From Pannonibacter carbonis (GTDB lineage: Bacteria > Pseudomonadota > Alphaproteobacteria > Rhizobiales > Stappiaceae): 64,000 nucleotides of DNA. The notes beneath the pieces are model-generated. The model was not told the origin of the DNA. It did no database searches and saw nothing but the letters and a program-made list of their open reading frames with translations. This document shows positions 27,591 through 37,533 of the stretch, piece after piece. A program made the position numbers and the translations under genes. The stretch is taken from positions 62,001 to 126,000 of the forward strand of contig NZ_PUDR01000006.1 of NCBI RefSeq assembly GCF_003012935.1, read 5' to 3'. Positions within the stretch are counted from its first letter, which is position 1, and every line of letters starts with the position of its first letter.

Positions 27591-27625
27591 CGCGGCCGGC
27601 ACCCTTCGGCCGCGTCTGGTTTTTT
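27591..27625 (+). terminator. Rho-independent terminator or attenuator between the two secreted proteins
   Basis: CGCGGCCG-loop-CGGCCGCG stem followed by TCTGGTTTTTT. It lies 35 bases after the first gene and 68 bases before the second, so it may lower expression of the second. Confidence 0.75.
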
Positions 27626-27692
27626 GAGCCGGACAACCGGCACCTGTCTTTGACCCGCGCATTTTTTGCGCACACCAAACTGGAGGCGCTCC

Positions 27693-29837
27693 ATGTTCGC
27701 CCGCACAGCCGCCCGCCCCGCACCTGGCCGGGGCGCCCTGCGCATCGCACTCATTGCCTGTGTGATGAGCCTGCCCTTTGCCGCTCACGCCGAGACGGCA
27801 TCCGACATCGTCAAGGAATGGAACGAGCAGTACAAGGCCTGGGGCGCGACCGTAGCCCGCTATGGCCGTATCGAGCCGGGCCTCAGCGAACGCGATGTGA
27901 CGCTGCATGACGGTGAGGTCGTGTTCTCGATTCCGATGCCGGGCCAGGATGGCGATGCGATTGATGTGCGCGTCACCTATGGCGCCATGAACCTCACCGG
28001 ATTGACGCGCTCGGCGACAGGATACACCGCGGACAGCATCGCAATCCCGGGCGACCTGACGATGGAAATCGAACTCCCGGGCGAGTTGTTCAACAGTTCG
28101 GCCTCACTGGCAGATGCCACAAGCGACGAGGACGCGGAAGCCGAGGACGATGAGGCAACGGACGAAGACGCCGATGGCGCAGAAAATGGCGGAGAGGCGA
28201 CGGCCGACCCGGCCGCAGACCAGCCCAATGTAAAGATGGTCATTGTCCAGAAAGGCTATGAGGCCACCGGCCTTGCCTGGCCGGCACTGCCAGCGCTGCC
28301 GAATGATCCGCAGAAGCCGGTGACGCAATATTTTCCGCTCGCCAAGCTGCTGCTCGACGTCAAGGCCGACCGGATGGCGGCCGCCAGCATCGAAACGCGC
28401 CAGACCGGCATTCCCGGCATGGACAGCTCGGTTCGGTATGAAAACTATGTCATCCGCAATCAGGCTGACGGCCGGATCGAGGAGAACTCGATCGACCGGA
28501 TGGTCCAGACCGAAATGCTGCCGAACTTTACCGGCGACGGCTTCCAGACCGTGGAAATGACCCTCGGTCGCACCGTGACCCGTGGCACCGACCTGATGCC
28601 CCTGCTGTCGCTTCTGGGCCAGGGCACTGACCCCAGCCGCAAGACCCTGATGGCGGAACAGGATGCCGTTGACTTCCGTGTCAAGGGCGACGGCTTCGAG
28701 GTTTCGATTGCCAGCCTGACGGCGGAAGACATCGGCGTCAGCGACACCAGCCCGCTGAAGATCCTGCCGATGCTGGATGCGGCCGCGCTGGACCAGGCGC
28801 CGGACGAGATGGAAATCGGCATGGCGGCGATGGAAGCTGTCGGGGTGTTCCGCTTTGGCAAGATGGAAGTCAACGGCGTCAAGGTGACAGCGCCAGAGGT
28901 CAACGGCGAGCTGACTCGCACCACCTTGCGGGAACTCTCCTCCAAGGGCTTTGGCGAGTTCTCCATCGACGGTCTCTCTGGCGAAGTCACAGCCCAGGGG
29001 AAATTGAAGCTTCACCGGATTGCCATCGCTGACCTCGAGTTCCCGAGCCTGATGGCCCTGATCGAGATCGGCATGATTGGAGGTGAGCCCAGTTTCGCCC
29101 AGACACTGGCCGCGCGGCCGCTGATCGGCCTGTTCGAGATCGTTGGCTTCAACCTCAACGCGGCTACGCTTGGCGGCGAGATCAATATCGATGAGTACCG
29201 CCAGACCGAACGGGGCCACATCAACCGCATTCCGACCGATATCGGCCTGTCGATGCGCGGCATCCGCTTCCCGGTCTCTCTCATCGAGGAGGCGGAAGCA
29301 CGTTCGGTCTTCGAGGCCATGAACCTGACCGACGTGGTGATTGACCAGAACCTGAAGGTGACCTGGAACGAGGCGACCGGCGACCTTGCCCTTGAGGATC
29401 TCAGCGTCACCCTGAAGGACGGCGGATCGTTCAAGATGAACTTCGTGCTGGGCAACGTCTCCCGCGCCCTGTTCGAGACGCCGGAAATGGCGCAATTGGC
29501 ACTTGCCGGCGCAACGGTGAAGTCCGCTATGGTCCGCTCCAGCGATGCAAAGATCGTCCGGGCGATGCTGGAGAAGCAAGCGAAGGACGCCAAGCTGTCC
29601 GCCGACACGCTGGCCATGGGCCTTGCCGACACCGCGGCCAACGACATGGGTCCGCTCGCCGCCACCCGCTTCGGCAAGGAACTGGTCGAGGCCCTGCGCG
29701 TCTTCCTGATGGACCCGAAGGAGATCGTCATCGAGATCGCTCCGGAGAAACCGGTCCCGGTGACCCAGCTCATCGGCATGATGGCGAGCCCGAACGCGAT
29801 CCCGGACCTCCTGAACGCCAGGGTCCGCAGCAAGTAA
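27693..29837 (+). CDS. Secreted protein of unknown function, paralogue 2 (large)
   Basis: A 714-residue exported protein: basic N terminus, hydrophobic core (IALIACVMSLPFAAHA) and cleavage after AHA. Residues ~147-180 are an extremely acidic Asp/Glu/Ala run (DEDAEAEDDEATDEDADG). Downstream there are repeated beta-rich modules (EMTLGRTVTRGTDLMPLLSL, GFGEFSIDGLSGEV, INRIPTDIGLSMRGIRFPV). The C-terminal module is shared with the smaller neighbour. No enzymatic motif is visible. The start at 27693 is fixed by GGAGG 6 bases upstream. Confidence 0.75.
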   Translation: MFARTAARPAPGRGALRIALIACVMSLPFAAHAETASDIVKEWNEQYKAWGATVARYGRIEPGLSERDVTLHDGEVVFSIPMPGQDGDAIDVRVTYGAMNLTGLTRSATGYTADSIAIPGDLTMEIELPGELFNSSASLADATSDEDAEAEDDEATDEDADGAENGGEATADPAADQPNVKMVIVQKGYEATGLAWPALPALPNDPQKPVTQYFPLAKLLLDVKADRMAAASIETRQTGIPGMDSSVRYENYVIRNQADGRIEENSIDRMVQTEMLPNFTGDGFQTVEMTLGRTVTRGTDLMPLLSLLGQGTDPSRKTLMAEQDAVDFRVKGDGFEVSIASLTAEDIGVSDTSPLKILPMLDAAALDQAPDEMEIGMAAMEAVGVFRFGKMEVNGVKVTAPEVNGELTRTTLRELSSKGFGEFSIDGLSGEVTAQGKLKLHRIAIADLEFPSLMALIEIGMIGGEPSFAQTLAARPLIGLFEIVGFNLNAATLGGEINIDEYRQTERGHINRIPTDIGLSMRGIRFPVSLIEEAEARSVFEAMNLTDVVIDQNLKVTWNEATGDLALEDLSVTLKDGGSFKMNFVLGNVSRALFETPEMAQLALAGATVKSAMVRSSDAKIVRAMLEKQAKDAKLSADTLAMGLADTAANDMGPLAATRFGKELVEALRVFLMDPKEIVIEIAPEKPVPVTQLIGMMASPNAIPDLLNARVRSK

Positions 29838-29849
29838 CCGCAGAAAAGC

Positions 29850-29873
29850 AAGGCTCCGGAGCGATCCGGGGCC
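29850..29873 (+). terminator. Terminator hairpin copy 1 after the large secreted protein
   Basis: GGCTCCGGAGCGATCCGGGGCC-type hairpin 12 bases after the stop codon. A nearly identical 24-base copy lies at 30055-30078, 205 bases away, on the other side of a repeat element. Confidence 0.6.
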
Positions 29874-30054
29874 GGAGCTTGATGACAGGCCTCGACCTCA
29901 CCCTCGTCATCCCGGCCAAGCGAAGCGCCGAGCCGGGACCGGAGGGTCGAGGTATCGAGAATTCGCTGGTTTAATATCTGAGAGGCTTAGGCTCTCCGGT
30001 CCCGGATCTCCGCTTCGCTGCGTCCGGGATGACCATTGGAAACATATCAACGTC
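29874..30054. mobile_element. 181-base palindromic element inside a duplicated terminator (second locus)
   Basis: Same family as 8721-8904: CCTCGACCTCA, TCGTCATCCCGGCCAAGCG, GCCGAGCCGGGACCGGAG and GGCTCTCCGGTCCCGG are shared and in the same order. It carries no gene. Confidence 0.65.
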
Positions 30055-30078
30055 AAGGCCCCGGAGCGATCCGGGGCC
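30055..30078. terminator. Terminator hairpin copy 2
   Basis: GGCCCCGGAGCGATCCGGGGCC followed by TTGTTG. It can serve the end of the ABC exporter gene on the opposite strand as well. Confidence 0.55.
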
Positions 30079-30128
30079 TTGTTGCGTTGGTATGATCTTG
30101 ATCCGCCCGCGTTGCTCAAGCGGCGGGA

Positions 30129-31907
30129 TCAGCCGGCGCGGTCGGGCATGTCGCGGAACTGAAGATCGGCAAGGCGGCGGTAGAGGCCATCGCGGGCGAC
30201 AAGATCGCCGTGCGTGCCGGATTCCACCACCTGTCCCTTGTCGAAGACAAGAATGCAGTCCGCGTCGCGCACGGTCGCCAGTCGGTGGGCGATGACGAGG
30301 GTGGTGCGGCCCTGCATCAGGCGCTTGAGGGCCACCTGCACCTTCGCCTCGGATTCAGCATCAAGGGCAGAGGTTGCCTCGTCGAGAAGCAGGATCGGCG
30401 CGTTGCGCAGCATGGCGCGGGCAATGGCGATGCGCTGGCGCTGGCCGCCAGAAAGACGGCTACCGCCCTCGCCCACCAGTGTGTCGTAGCCCTGCGGCTG
30501 CGCTTCGATAAATTCATGCGCATTGGCGTCCATGGCGGCGCGGATGATGTCGCCGTCGCTGGCACCAGGCCTGCCGAGCGCGATGTTGTCGCGGATCGAC
30601 AGGTCGAACAGGAAGGTGTCCTGGGTCACCAGAGCGATATGACCGCGCAGCGAGGCGAGCGTCACATCGCGAATGTCCTGCCCGTCGATCAGCACACGGC
30701 CGCCGGTGACATCATAGAAGCGCTCGATCAGACTGAAGGTGGTCGACTTACCAGCCCCGGAGCCACCCACCAGAGCCGTGACCTTGCCGGCCTCGGCAGT
30801 GAAATTCAGGCCATTCAGCGCCGGCGCATCGCCATAGCTGAAGGCCACGCCCTCGAAGCGGACTTCCCCCTTGGGCACGAGCAGTTCCGCAGAGCCCTGA
30901 CGGTCGGCATAGGACGGCGGGCGGTCGAGCATCTCGTACATCAACCGCACGCCGACGAGGCTGGTGTTGAGGTTGACCTGCAATCGCGCCAAACGCTTCA
31001 CCGGTTCATAGGCCAGGAGCAGCGCCGTGATGAAGGCAAAGAAGGCGCCCGGATCCTGGCCGCGCTCGACGACGCTATAGCCGCCGTAAAAGATCACCAT
31101 GGCGACGGCGAAGCCACCGAGCGTTTCCATCAGCGGCGAGGTACGGGCCGTCAGCGAGGCAATGCGGTTGGAGCGGTGCTCGACATCGCGGATGGCCTTG
31201 CCCATCTCCTGGCGCATGCGCTCCTCGACCCGGAATGCCTTGACGACGCGGATGCCGATGGTCGTCTCCTGCATGGCAGAGACGATCCGCGTGGTGGATA
31301 CGAACTGCGACCTGGCGTGCTTGCGCACACGGCGAACCAGCAGCGAAACCCCGAACACGGCCGGCGGCATGATCAGGAGGGCGACGACGCTGAGCGCCGG
31401 ATCCTGCAGCACCATGACCGAGACAAGGCCAATGACGCTGAGCACATCGCGGCCAAGCGACAGGATCACCATGTCGATGACGCCGCGCGCCGCCTGGGAG
31501 TTGTGGGCGAGACGGGTTGTCAGGTCACCGAGCGGGGTATGATCGAAAAAGGCCATGTCCTGCCGGGTGATAACCTTGAACAGGCGGTTCTGGATGCGGG
31601 CGACGATGGCATTGCCGATGCGGCTCATCAGCACCTGCTGGCCGAAAGTGGCAAAGCCCTTGACCGCAAAGATGCCCATCACCGCAACCGAGATGAGGGC
31701 AATCATCTCCTTGTCGCGGTTGATGAAAACCTCGTTGATGACATCGCGCATGATCCAGGCGCTGGCCGCAGTCGAGGCGGCAATCAGGGCCATGAAGACG
31801 ATGGTCAGCGCATAGCCCGGCAGATGCTCGCGGGCGTTTTCCGCAATCAGGCGGCGAATGAGGACGTAGGAGCCGTCGGGATCGGAAAACCAGCGCGTGA
31901 GGCTCAA
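30129..31907 (-). CDS. MsbA-like ABC exporter, fused membrane and ATPase domains
   Basis: A 592-residue half-transporter. Residues 1-320 hold six membrane segments (for example YALTIVFMALIAASTAASAW, then LLIMPPAVFGVSLLVRRV); the C-terminal ATPase has Walker A GGSGAGKST, signature LSGGQRQRIA, Walker B ILLLDEATSALD and the H-loop IAHRLATV. Homodimeric members export lipids, lipid A or drugs; substrate not determinable here. The TTG at 31907 with AAAGG upstream is the likely start; a GTG at 31961 is the alternative. The gene lies 115 bases downstream of aspS on the same strand. Confidence 0.9.
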   Translation of the reverse strand: MSLTRWFSDPDGSYVLIRRLIAENAREHLPGYALTIVFMALIAASTAASAWIMRDVINEVFINRDKEMIALISVAVMGIFAVKGFATFGQQVLMSRIGNAIVARIQNRLFKVITRQDMAFFDHTPLGDLTTRLAHNSQAARGVIDMVILSLGRDVLSVIGLVSVMVLQDPALSVVALLIMPPAVFGVSLLVRRVRKHARSQFVSTTRIVSAMQETTIGIRVVKAFRVEERMRQEMGKAIRDVEHRSNRIASLTARTSPLMETLGGFAVAMVIFYGGYSVVERGQDPGAFFAFITALLLAYEPVKRLARLQVNLNTSLVGVRLMYEMLDRPPSYADRQGSAELLVPKGEVRFEGVAFSYGDAPALNGLNFTAEAGKVTALVGGSGAGKSTTFSLIERFYDVTGGRVLIDGQDIRDVTLASLRGHIALVTQDTFLFDLSIRDNIALGRPGASDGDIIRAAMDANAHEFIEAQPQGYDTLVGEGGSRLSGGQRQRIAIARAMLRNAPILLLDEATSALDAESEAKVQVALKRLMQGRTTLVIAHRLATVRDADCILVFDKGQVVESGTHGDLVARDGLYRRLADLQFRDMPDRAG

Positions 31908-32023
31908 CTTGCAGCCTTTCTGTCGGGGGCCGGCACAGCCAGCGGGCTGGGCCGGAATCACGGCCCTCTATCCGGGCCGGGGTCAGCGGCGGTGAAGCAC
32001 AGGCCCACCGCCGCCGAACCGGA

Positions 32024-33808
32024 TCACTTGGCCGGAAGGTTCAGCCGCAGGTGCAGTTCGCGCAGCTGCTGCGTGCTCGGCGGCGTCGGGGCGCCCATCA
32101 GGAGATCCTGCGCCTGCTGGTTCATCGGGAACAGCGAGATTTCACGCAGGTTCTTGGCCCCGACCAGCAGCATGATGATGCGGTCGACACCGGCGGCCAT
32201 GCCGCCATGCGGGGGCGCGCCGTACTGGAAGGCGCGGTAGAGGCCGCCGAAGCGCTCTTCCACGTCCTGGGCCGACAGGCCGACCTTCTCGAAGGCCTTG
32301 ACCATCAGGTCCGGCGACTGGTTACGGATCGAGCCCGAGGCGATTTCGAAGCCGTTGCAGACCATGTCGTACTGGAAGGCCTTGATCGTCAGCGGATCCT
32401 GGTTTTCCAGCGCGTCCATGCCACCCTGCGGCATCGAGAAGGGGTTGTGGGCGAAGTCGAGCTTCTTCTCGTCCTCGTTCCACTCGTAGAAGGGGAAGTC
32501 GACGATCCAGCACAGCTCGAACCTGTCGCGGTCGATGAGGTTCAGTTCGTCGGCGGCGCGGTTGCGGGCCTCACCGGCGAACTTGTAGAACTTCGACGGA
32601 TCGCCAGCGGCAAAGAAGACGGCATCGCCATCGCCAAGGCCGAGTTGCTGGCGAATGGCCTCGGTGCGCTCCTCGCCGATGTTCTTGGCGATCGGACCGG
32701 CGCCCTCGAGCTTGTCGCCCTCGGTGCGCCAGAAGATGTAGCCGAGACCCGGCTGGCCCTGGGACTGGGCCCAGGAGTTCATGCGGTCGCAGAAGGCGCG
32801 GCTGCCGCCAGTCTTGGCCGGGATTGCCCAGACCTCGGCCTTGGGGTTGCCCGCGATCATGTTGGCGAAGACCTTGAAGCCGGAGCCGGCGAAATGCCCG
32901 GTGACGGCTTCCATGACGATCGGGTTGCGCAGGTCCGGCTTGTCGGAGCCATACATGCGGATGGAATCGTCATAGGCGATGCGGCGGAAGGTCTGGGTGA
33001 CCGGCTTGCCTTCGGCAAATTCCTCGAAGATGCCGCGGATCACCGGCTCCATGGTGTTCCAGACGTCTTCCTGGGTGACGAAGCTCATTTCCAGGTCGAG
33101 CTGGTAGAACTCGCCCGGCAGGCGGTCGGCGCGCGGGTCCTCGTCGCGGAAGCACGGGGCGATCTGGAAGTAGCGGTCGAAGCCCGCCATCATCAGGAGC
33201 TGCTTGTACTGCTGCGGCGCCTGCGGCAGGGCGTAGAAGGTGCCCGGATGGATACGGCTCGGCACGAGGAAGTCACGCGCGCCTTCCGGCGAGGACGCGG
33301 TCAGGATCGGCGTCGAATACTCGGTGAAGCCGCCCTTGGTCATCTCGCGGCGCATGGCGGCGATGACTTCGGTGCGCTTGACGATGTTGCGGTGAAGCGT
33401 CTCGCGGCGCAGGTCGAGGAAGCGGTAGGTCAGACGCACATCTTCCGGATAGTCCGGCTCGCCGAACACCGGCAGCGGCAGTTCCTTGGCCGCGCCCAGC
33501 ACTTCCAGGTCGCGGATGAACAGCTCGATCTCGCCGGTCGGAAGGTTGGCGTTGATCGTGTCGCCGGTGCGGGCCTTGACCTCGCCGTCGATGCGGATGC
33601 ACCACTCCGAGCGGACGGTCTCGGCCAGCTTGAAGGCCGGGCTGTCCGGATCAACGACGCACTGGGTGATGCCGTAATGGTCGCGCAGGTCGATGAACAA
33701 GAGGCCGCCGTGATCTCGCACGCGGTGCACCCAGCCCGACAGGCGAACGGTTTCCCCGACATGGCTCGCGCGCAATTGCCCGCAGGTGTGGCTCCGGTAA
33801 CGGTGCAT
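32024..33808 (-). CDS. aspS: Aspartyl-tRNA synthetase
   Basis: A 594-residue bacterial-type AspRS: N-terminal OB-fold anticodon-binding domain ([20 protein letters not shown]), class II motifs ([19 protein letters not shown] as motif 2; [16 protein letters not shown] as motif 3) and the bacterial GAD insertion between them. The ATG at 33808 ([10 protein letters not shown]) is the family start; upstream in-frame codons are not conserved. Many alphaproteobacterial AspRSs also charge tRNA-Asn for later amidation, but this cannot be read from the sequence. Confidence 0.96.
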   Translation of the reverse strand: MHRYRSHTCGQLRASHVGETVRLSGWVHRVRDHGGLLFIDLRDHYGITQCVVDPDSPAFKLAETVRSEWCIRIDGEVKARTGDTINANLPTGEIELFIRDLEVLGAAKELPLPVFGEPDYPEDVRLTYRFLDLRRETLHRNIVKRTEVIAAMRREMTKGGFTEYSTPILTASSPEGARDFLVPSRIHPGTFYALPQAPQQYKQLLMMAGFDRYFQIAPCFRDEDPRADRLPGEFYQLDLEMSFVTQEDVWNTMEPVIRGIFEEFAEGKPVTQTFRRIAYDDSIRMYGSDKPDLRNPIVMEAVTGHFAGSGFKVFANMIAGNPKAEVWAIPAKTGGSRAFCDRMNSWAQSQGQPGLGYIFWRTEGDKLEGAGPIAKNIGEERTEAIRQQLGLGDGDAVFFAAGDPSKFYKFAGEARNRAADELNLIDRDRFELCWIVDFPFYEWNEDEKKLDFAHNPFSMPQGGMDALENQDPLTIKAFQYDMVCNGFEIASGSIRNQSPDLMVKAFEKVGLSAQDVEERFGGLYRAFQYGAPPHGGMAAGVDRIIMLLVGAKNLREISLFPMNQQAQDLLMGAPTPPSTQQLRELHLRLNLPAK

Positions 33809-33996
33809 GCAGTCCTCGATGTCTTGCGAAAATGACAAGGGTTCCAGCCACGAATGTGGACGGAGGTTTGAGGGGGACAAGCCACGTCACGCCGCCAAAG
33901 TCAAGACGCAGGCGGGGCCGCTCCCCCGCTGCAGGCATTCACGGATCGCCCCAGGCCTCGCCACGCCGGGGCCTCGTGGACTGACCAATCACATTT

Positions 33997-34015
33997 GGTG
34001 AACTGTCCATTCACC
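33997..34015. promoter_or_regulatory. Inverted repeat in the aspS/MFS divergent region
   Basis: GGTGAA-CTGTCCA-TTCACC is a 6-base inverted repeat with a 7-base spacer, about 170 bases before the MFS gene, just before a T8 run. It may be a repressor site. The 379-base intergenic region holds nothing else I can support. Confidence 0.3.
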
Positions 34016-34187
34016 GCTTGAATTTTTTTCGCAGGCTCACGCAAGCTAAAAAGGCACACAAGGGACCTGCAGGCTTCCGGGGAACCTGAGTCGGCTGCTG
34101 AACCGACCGGCAGGACAATGGGCGAGCCGCAAAAACGCGAAGATCCGACACGCCTGACCGCAATCCACAAGCCTTCCAGAGAGCCGC

Positions 34188-35426
34188 ATGTCGACAATCC
34201 GTCCGCTCATTCCCCTCCTTGCCACTGCCGGGATTCTCATCGGCGGTAACGGGCTGCAGGGAACCTTCATTTCGCTGCGGGCACTGGAGGAAGGATTTTC
34301 GCCGCAGGTCATCGGCTTCATTGGCACGGGCTACAACATCGGCTTTGCGCTCGGCTGCATCTACATCACGCGCATCATCAGGGCCATCGGGCACATTCGG
34401 GCCTTCTGCGCGCTTGCGGCAATCGCCGCAGCCGCGTCCATGCTGATGTTGCTCTATATCGCGCCCCTGCCCTGGTTCCTGATGCGCCTCGTCCAGGGGC
34501 TCTGCATTGCCGGCCTGTTTGCCGTCGTGGAGAGCTGGCTCAACGCACGTGTCACCAATGCCAACCGCGCCCGCACCCTCTCGATCTATCGGTTCGTCGA
34601 CCTGGGCGCCGTCACGTTGGGGCAGTACATCATTCCGGCCGTCGGGGTCAGCGGGTTTGAGCTTTTCGTCATCATCGCCATGGCGTTGACGCTCTCGCTT
34701 GTGCCAATTTCCCTGACCGACCGCACGAGCCCGGCAGCTCCGGAACATGTGCGCTTTGATGTGCGGGTGTTGTGGAAGGTGTCGCCGCTGGCGACCGTCG
34801 GCTGCATTGTCGTTGGCTTCACCAATGCCAGTTTCCGTTCGCTCGGGCCTGTCTATGCGGACGGGATCGGCATGACCGTCACCTCCATCGCAACGTTCAT
34901 GAGCGCGGGCATATTTGCCGGTGTCGTGCTGCAATATCCGCTGGGGCATTATTCCGACAAGCTGGACCGGCGCCTCATCATCCTCATCGCCACTTTCGGC
35001 TCCTTTGTCGCCGGCATTTTTCTTGCCCACGTTGCCGGCGACAGTGTCTGGCTGAATTACCTGGGCATCTTCGCCTTCGGTGCCTTCGCCATGCCGCTCT
35101 ATTCCCTGTGTTCGGCCCATGCCAACGACCACGCGGCTCCCGGGCAGCATGCGCTGGTCTCGGCGGGAACGCTGTTCTTCTGGTCTGTCGGGGCCATAGC
35201 CGGGCCGCTGTTTGCCTCGATCCTGATGGGGCACTACGGGCCGCATTCCCTGTTCTGGTACACAGCCGCCGTGCAGGGGCTCTTCATGATCTACACGGTG
35301 CTGCGGATGATGCAGAGGGAAGGCATTCCGGCAGAGGGCCGCCGCAGCCGCTTCCATTCGCTCCTGCGCACCTCCGCCTTCTTCGCGAAACTGGCAGGAT
35401 CAGGGCACACAAAGGAGAAGCCGTGA
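34188..35426 (+). CDS. Major facilitator superfamily transporter (YcaD-like)
   Basis: A 412-residue protein with about twelve membrane segments in two halves, for example LIPLLATAGILIGGNGLQGT at the start and VSPLATVGCIVVGFTNASF at the start of the second half. A conserved loop, GHYSDKLDRRLIIL, corresponds to the MFS A-like motif. The best general match is the YcaD/UMF-type MFS group; the substrate is unknown. The gene is convergent with the ParA-like gene, with only 21 bases between stops. Confidence 0.85.
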   Translation: MSTIRPLIPLLATAGILIGGNGLQGTFISLRALEEGFSPQVIGFIGTGYNIGFALGCIYITRIIRAIGHIRAFCALAAIAAAASMLMLLYIAPLPWFLMRLVQGLCIAGLFAVVESWLNARVTNANRARTLSIYRFVDLGAVTLGQYIIPAVGVSGFELFVIIAMALTLSLVPISLTDRTSPAAPEHVRFDVRVLWKVSPLATVGCIVVGFTNASFRSLGPVYADGIGMTVTSIATFMSAGIFAGVVLQYPLGHYSDKLDRRLIILIATFGSFVAGIFLAHVAGDSVWLNYLGIFAFGAFAMPLYSLCSAHANDHAAPGQHALVSAGTLFFWSVGAIAGPLFASILMGHYGPHSLFWYTAAVQGLFMIYTVLRMMQREGIPAEGRRSRFHSLLRTSAFFAKLAGSGHTKEKP

Positions 35427-35447
35427 GGGGGAGATGCGCCCGAGTGA

Positions 35448-36065
35448 TCAATCCAGTGCCTGAATGAGCGGATGCCACTGCGCCAGAACGTCAGCCGAAG
35501 CCGCTGGCGGATCGAAGACACTTGAACCACTGGCGGCATGGCGGGCATAGGTCACCCGGTCGGCAACTTCCGTTACCAGCGGATAGCCGGCTACCTGTGC
35601 CTGTTGCTGCAGCAGGGTCAGGTCCGCCCGGCCGCGCCGGACCCGGTTGGCCACAACCAGGATTTCCGCCTTGCCCTTGCGGATCCGCTTCAGCTGCGAG
35701 AGGCGACGCAGGAAAGAATCCGTTGCTTCCCAGTCAAAAGCGGACGGCATGAGCGGGACGACGATGTCATCGGCTTCGGCCACCAGATCCTTCGCCCGTT
35801 CACCGCGCAGGCCGCCGGGACCATCGATGAAGATGAAGCCCTGGCTGCCATCAGGCATGTCATGGCTGCCCTTGCTCCAATCGAGCGCGTGGATCACCGG
35901 CAAGCTTTGCGGCCTCCGCTTCAGCCAGCCAAGGGACGAGCGCTGCCGGTCGGCGTCCGCGAGAAACACGCGCTTGCCCTGCGCGGAAAAAGCGGCGGCA
36001 AGCGTTGTGGCGAAGGTCGTCTTGCCGCAGCCACCCTTGCCGTTGACGATGAGAATCCTGCGCAT
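35448..36065 (-). CDS. Orphan ParA/MinD-family ATPase
   Basis: A 205-residue deviant-Walker ATPase: KGGCGKTTFATTLAAAF with the signature first lysine, FLADADRQRSSLGWL as switch I, and FIFIDGPGG as Walker B. The length and absence of an N-terminal helix-turn-helix fit small orphan ParA proteins rather than the chromosomal ParA. No parB or centromere-like repeats adjoin it. The start at 36065 is supported by GGAGG 7 bases upstream. It may position some cargo such as a protein cluster; this is speculation. Confidence 0.82.
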   Translation of the reverse strand: MRRILIVNGKGGCGKTTFATTLAAAFSAQGKRVFLADADRQRSSLGWLKRRPQSLPVIHALDWSKGSHDMPDGSQGFIFIDGPGGLRGERAKDLVAEADDIVVPLMPSAFDWEATDSFLRRLSQLKRIRKGKAEILVVANRVRRGRADLTLLQQQAQVAGYPLVTEVADRVTYARHAASGSSVFDPPAASADVLAQWHPLIQALD

Positions 36066-36206
36066 GAAACTTCCCTCCGGTACCTGAGCCTTGCGCAGGT
36101 CGTTACCGCATGCAACCTCGCCGGCAACCTCACAGGTCCTCGCAAAGCGAGGCTGACGGTTTGATGGCGACAAGATGGCAAGACTGCGGTATAGACCGGG
36201 CCTACC

Positions 36207-37382
36207 ATGAATGTGATTACCACGACCCAAGCGCTCGCCGCAGCCTGCACCCGCCTTTCCGCCCACGAGTATGTAACCGTGGATACGGAATTCCTGCGTG
36301 AAACGACCTTCTGGCCGAAGCTCTGCGTCATCCAGTTGGCCGGGCCCGACGATGCCTACATTGTCGATGCGCTGGCCGACGGGCTTGATCTGGCTCCCTT
36401 TTTCGACCTCATGCGCGACGCGCGCGTGACAAAGGTGTTCCATGCTGCAAGGCAGGACATCGAAATCGTCTATCATCTGGGTGGCTTGATCCCGCATCCC
36501 CTGTTCGACACCCAAGTGGCGGCGATGGTCTGCGGCTTTGGCGACTCAGTCTCTTACGACCAGCTGGTGCAGCGCATCACCGGGGCGCATATCGACAAGT
36601 CCTCGCGCTTCACCGACTGGGCGCGCCGGCCGCTGACCCAGAAGCAGCTCGAATATGCGCTGGCGGATGTCACTTACCTGCGCGATGTCTATCAGTTCCT
36701 CAAAGCCAATCTCGCCGAACAGAACCGGTCACATTGGGTCGAGGACGAAATGCAGGTCCTCACGTCCGAGGGGACATATTACACAGAGCCGGAGCATTCC
36801 TGGCAGCGGCTGAAGATGCGCGTGCGCAAGCCGATCGAGCTGGCCGTCCTGATGGAAGTGGCCGCCTGGCGCGAACGCGAGGCGCAGGCCCGTGACGTAC
36901 CGCGCTCGCGCGTGCTCAAGGACGATGCCATCTACGAGATCGCGGCGCAGCAGCCGGCCAATGTGGAAGCTCTCGGACGCCTGCGGACGATCCCGCGCGG
37001 GTTCGAGCGGTCAAAACCGGCCGAAGATATCCTGAAGGCCGTCAATGCGGCGCTGGCCCTGCCGAAGGACAAGCTGCCGAGACTGCCAAAGGGAAAGCAG
37101 GCGCCGGACGGCTCCGCCGCCGCTGTTGACCTGTTGAAGGTCCTGCTCAAGCTCGTCAGCGAGCAGCAGGGCGTTGCCGCCAAGGTGATTGCGACAGTCG
37201 AGGACCTGGAGCGCATCGCAGCAGACGATCATGCCGATGTGCAGGCCCTGTCCGGCTGGCGGCGCGAGATGTTCGGGGAACTGGCGCTGAAGCTGAAGCG
37301 CGGCAAGATTGCGCTTGCCTTCGACGGACGCCAGGTCATCGCCCTTGATCAGGGCAAGCAGAACTCTGCCGCTGCAGAATAG
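36207..37382 (+). CDS. rnd: Ribonuclease D
   Basis: A 391-residue RNase D, a 3'-5' exonuclease that trims tRNA and other stable RNAs. DEDD residues are in VDTEFLRETTFWP (Exo I), HAARQDIEIVYH (Exo II) and YALADVTYLRDVY (Exo III, DEDDy type). An HRDC domain (ELAVLMEVAAWREREAQARD) follows. It lies in the typical alphaproteobacterial aspS/ppx/ppk neighbourhood. Confidence 0.95.
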   Translation: MNVITTTQALAAACTRLSAHEYVTVDTEFLRETTFWPKLCVIQLAGPDDAYIVDALADGLDLAPFFDLMRDARVTKVFHAARQDIEIVYHLGGLIPHPLFDTQVAAMVCGFGDSVSYDQLVQRITGAHIDKSSRFTDWARRPLTQKQLEYALADVTYLRDVYQFLKANLAEQNRSHWVEDEMQVLTSEGTYYTEPEHSWQRLKMRVRKPIELAVLMEVAAWREREAQARDVPRSRVLKDDAIYEIAAQQPANVEALGRLRTIPRGFERSKPAEDILKAVNAALALPKDKLPRLPKGKQAPDGSAAAVDLLKVLLKLVSEQQGVAAKVIATVEDLERIAADDHADVQALSGWRREMFGELALKLKRGKIALAFDGRQVIALDQGKQNSAAAE

Positions 37383-37533
37383 TCTTTCGGCAACCCCGCG
37401 GTCGGCAATTTTCCGGGATGTGAGCCCCTGTGGTTGGCCGGAGGGGCTGGGTACTGACGCAGTCTCTGTTGCTATTCCGGACTGCCGCGAACCGCCGGAA
37501 TGATGCCTGTACGCGGCGAAAGTCATTTTTTCC

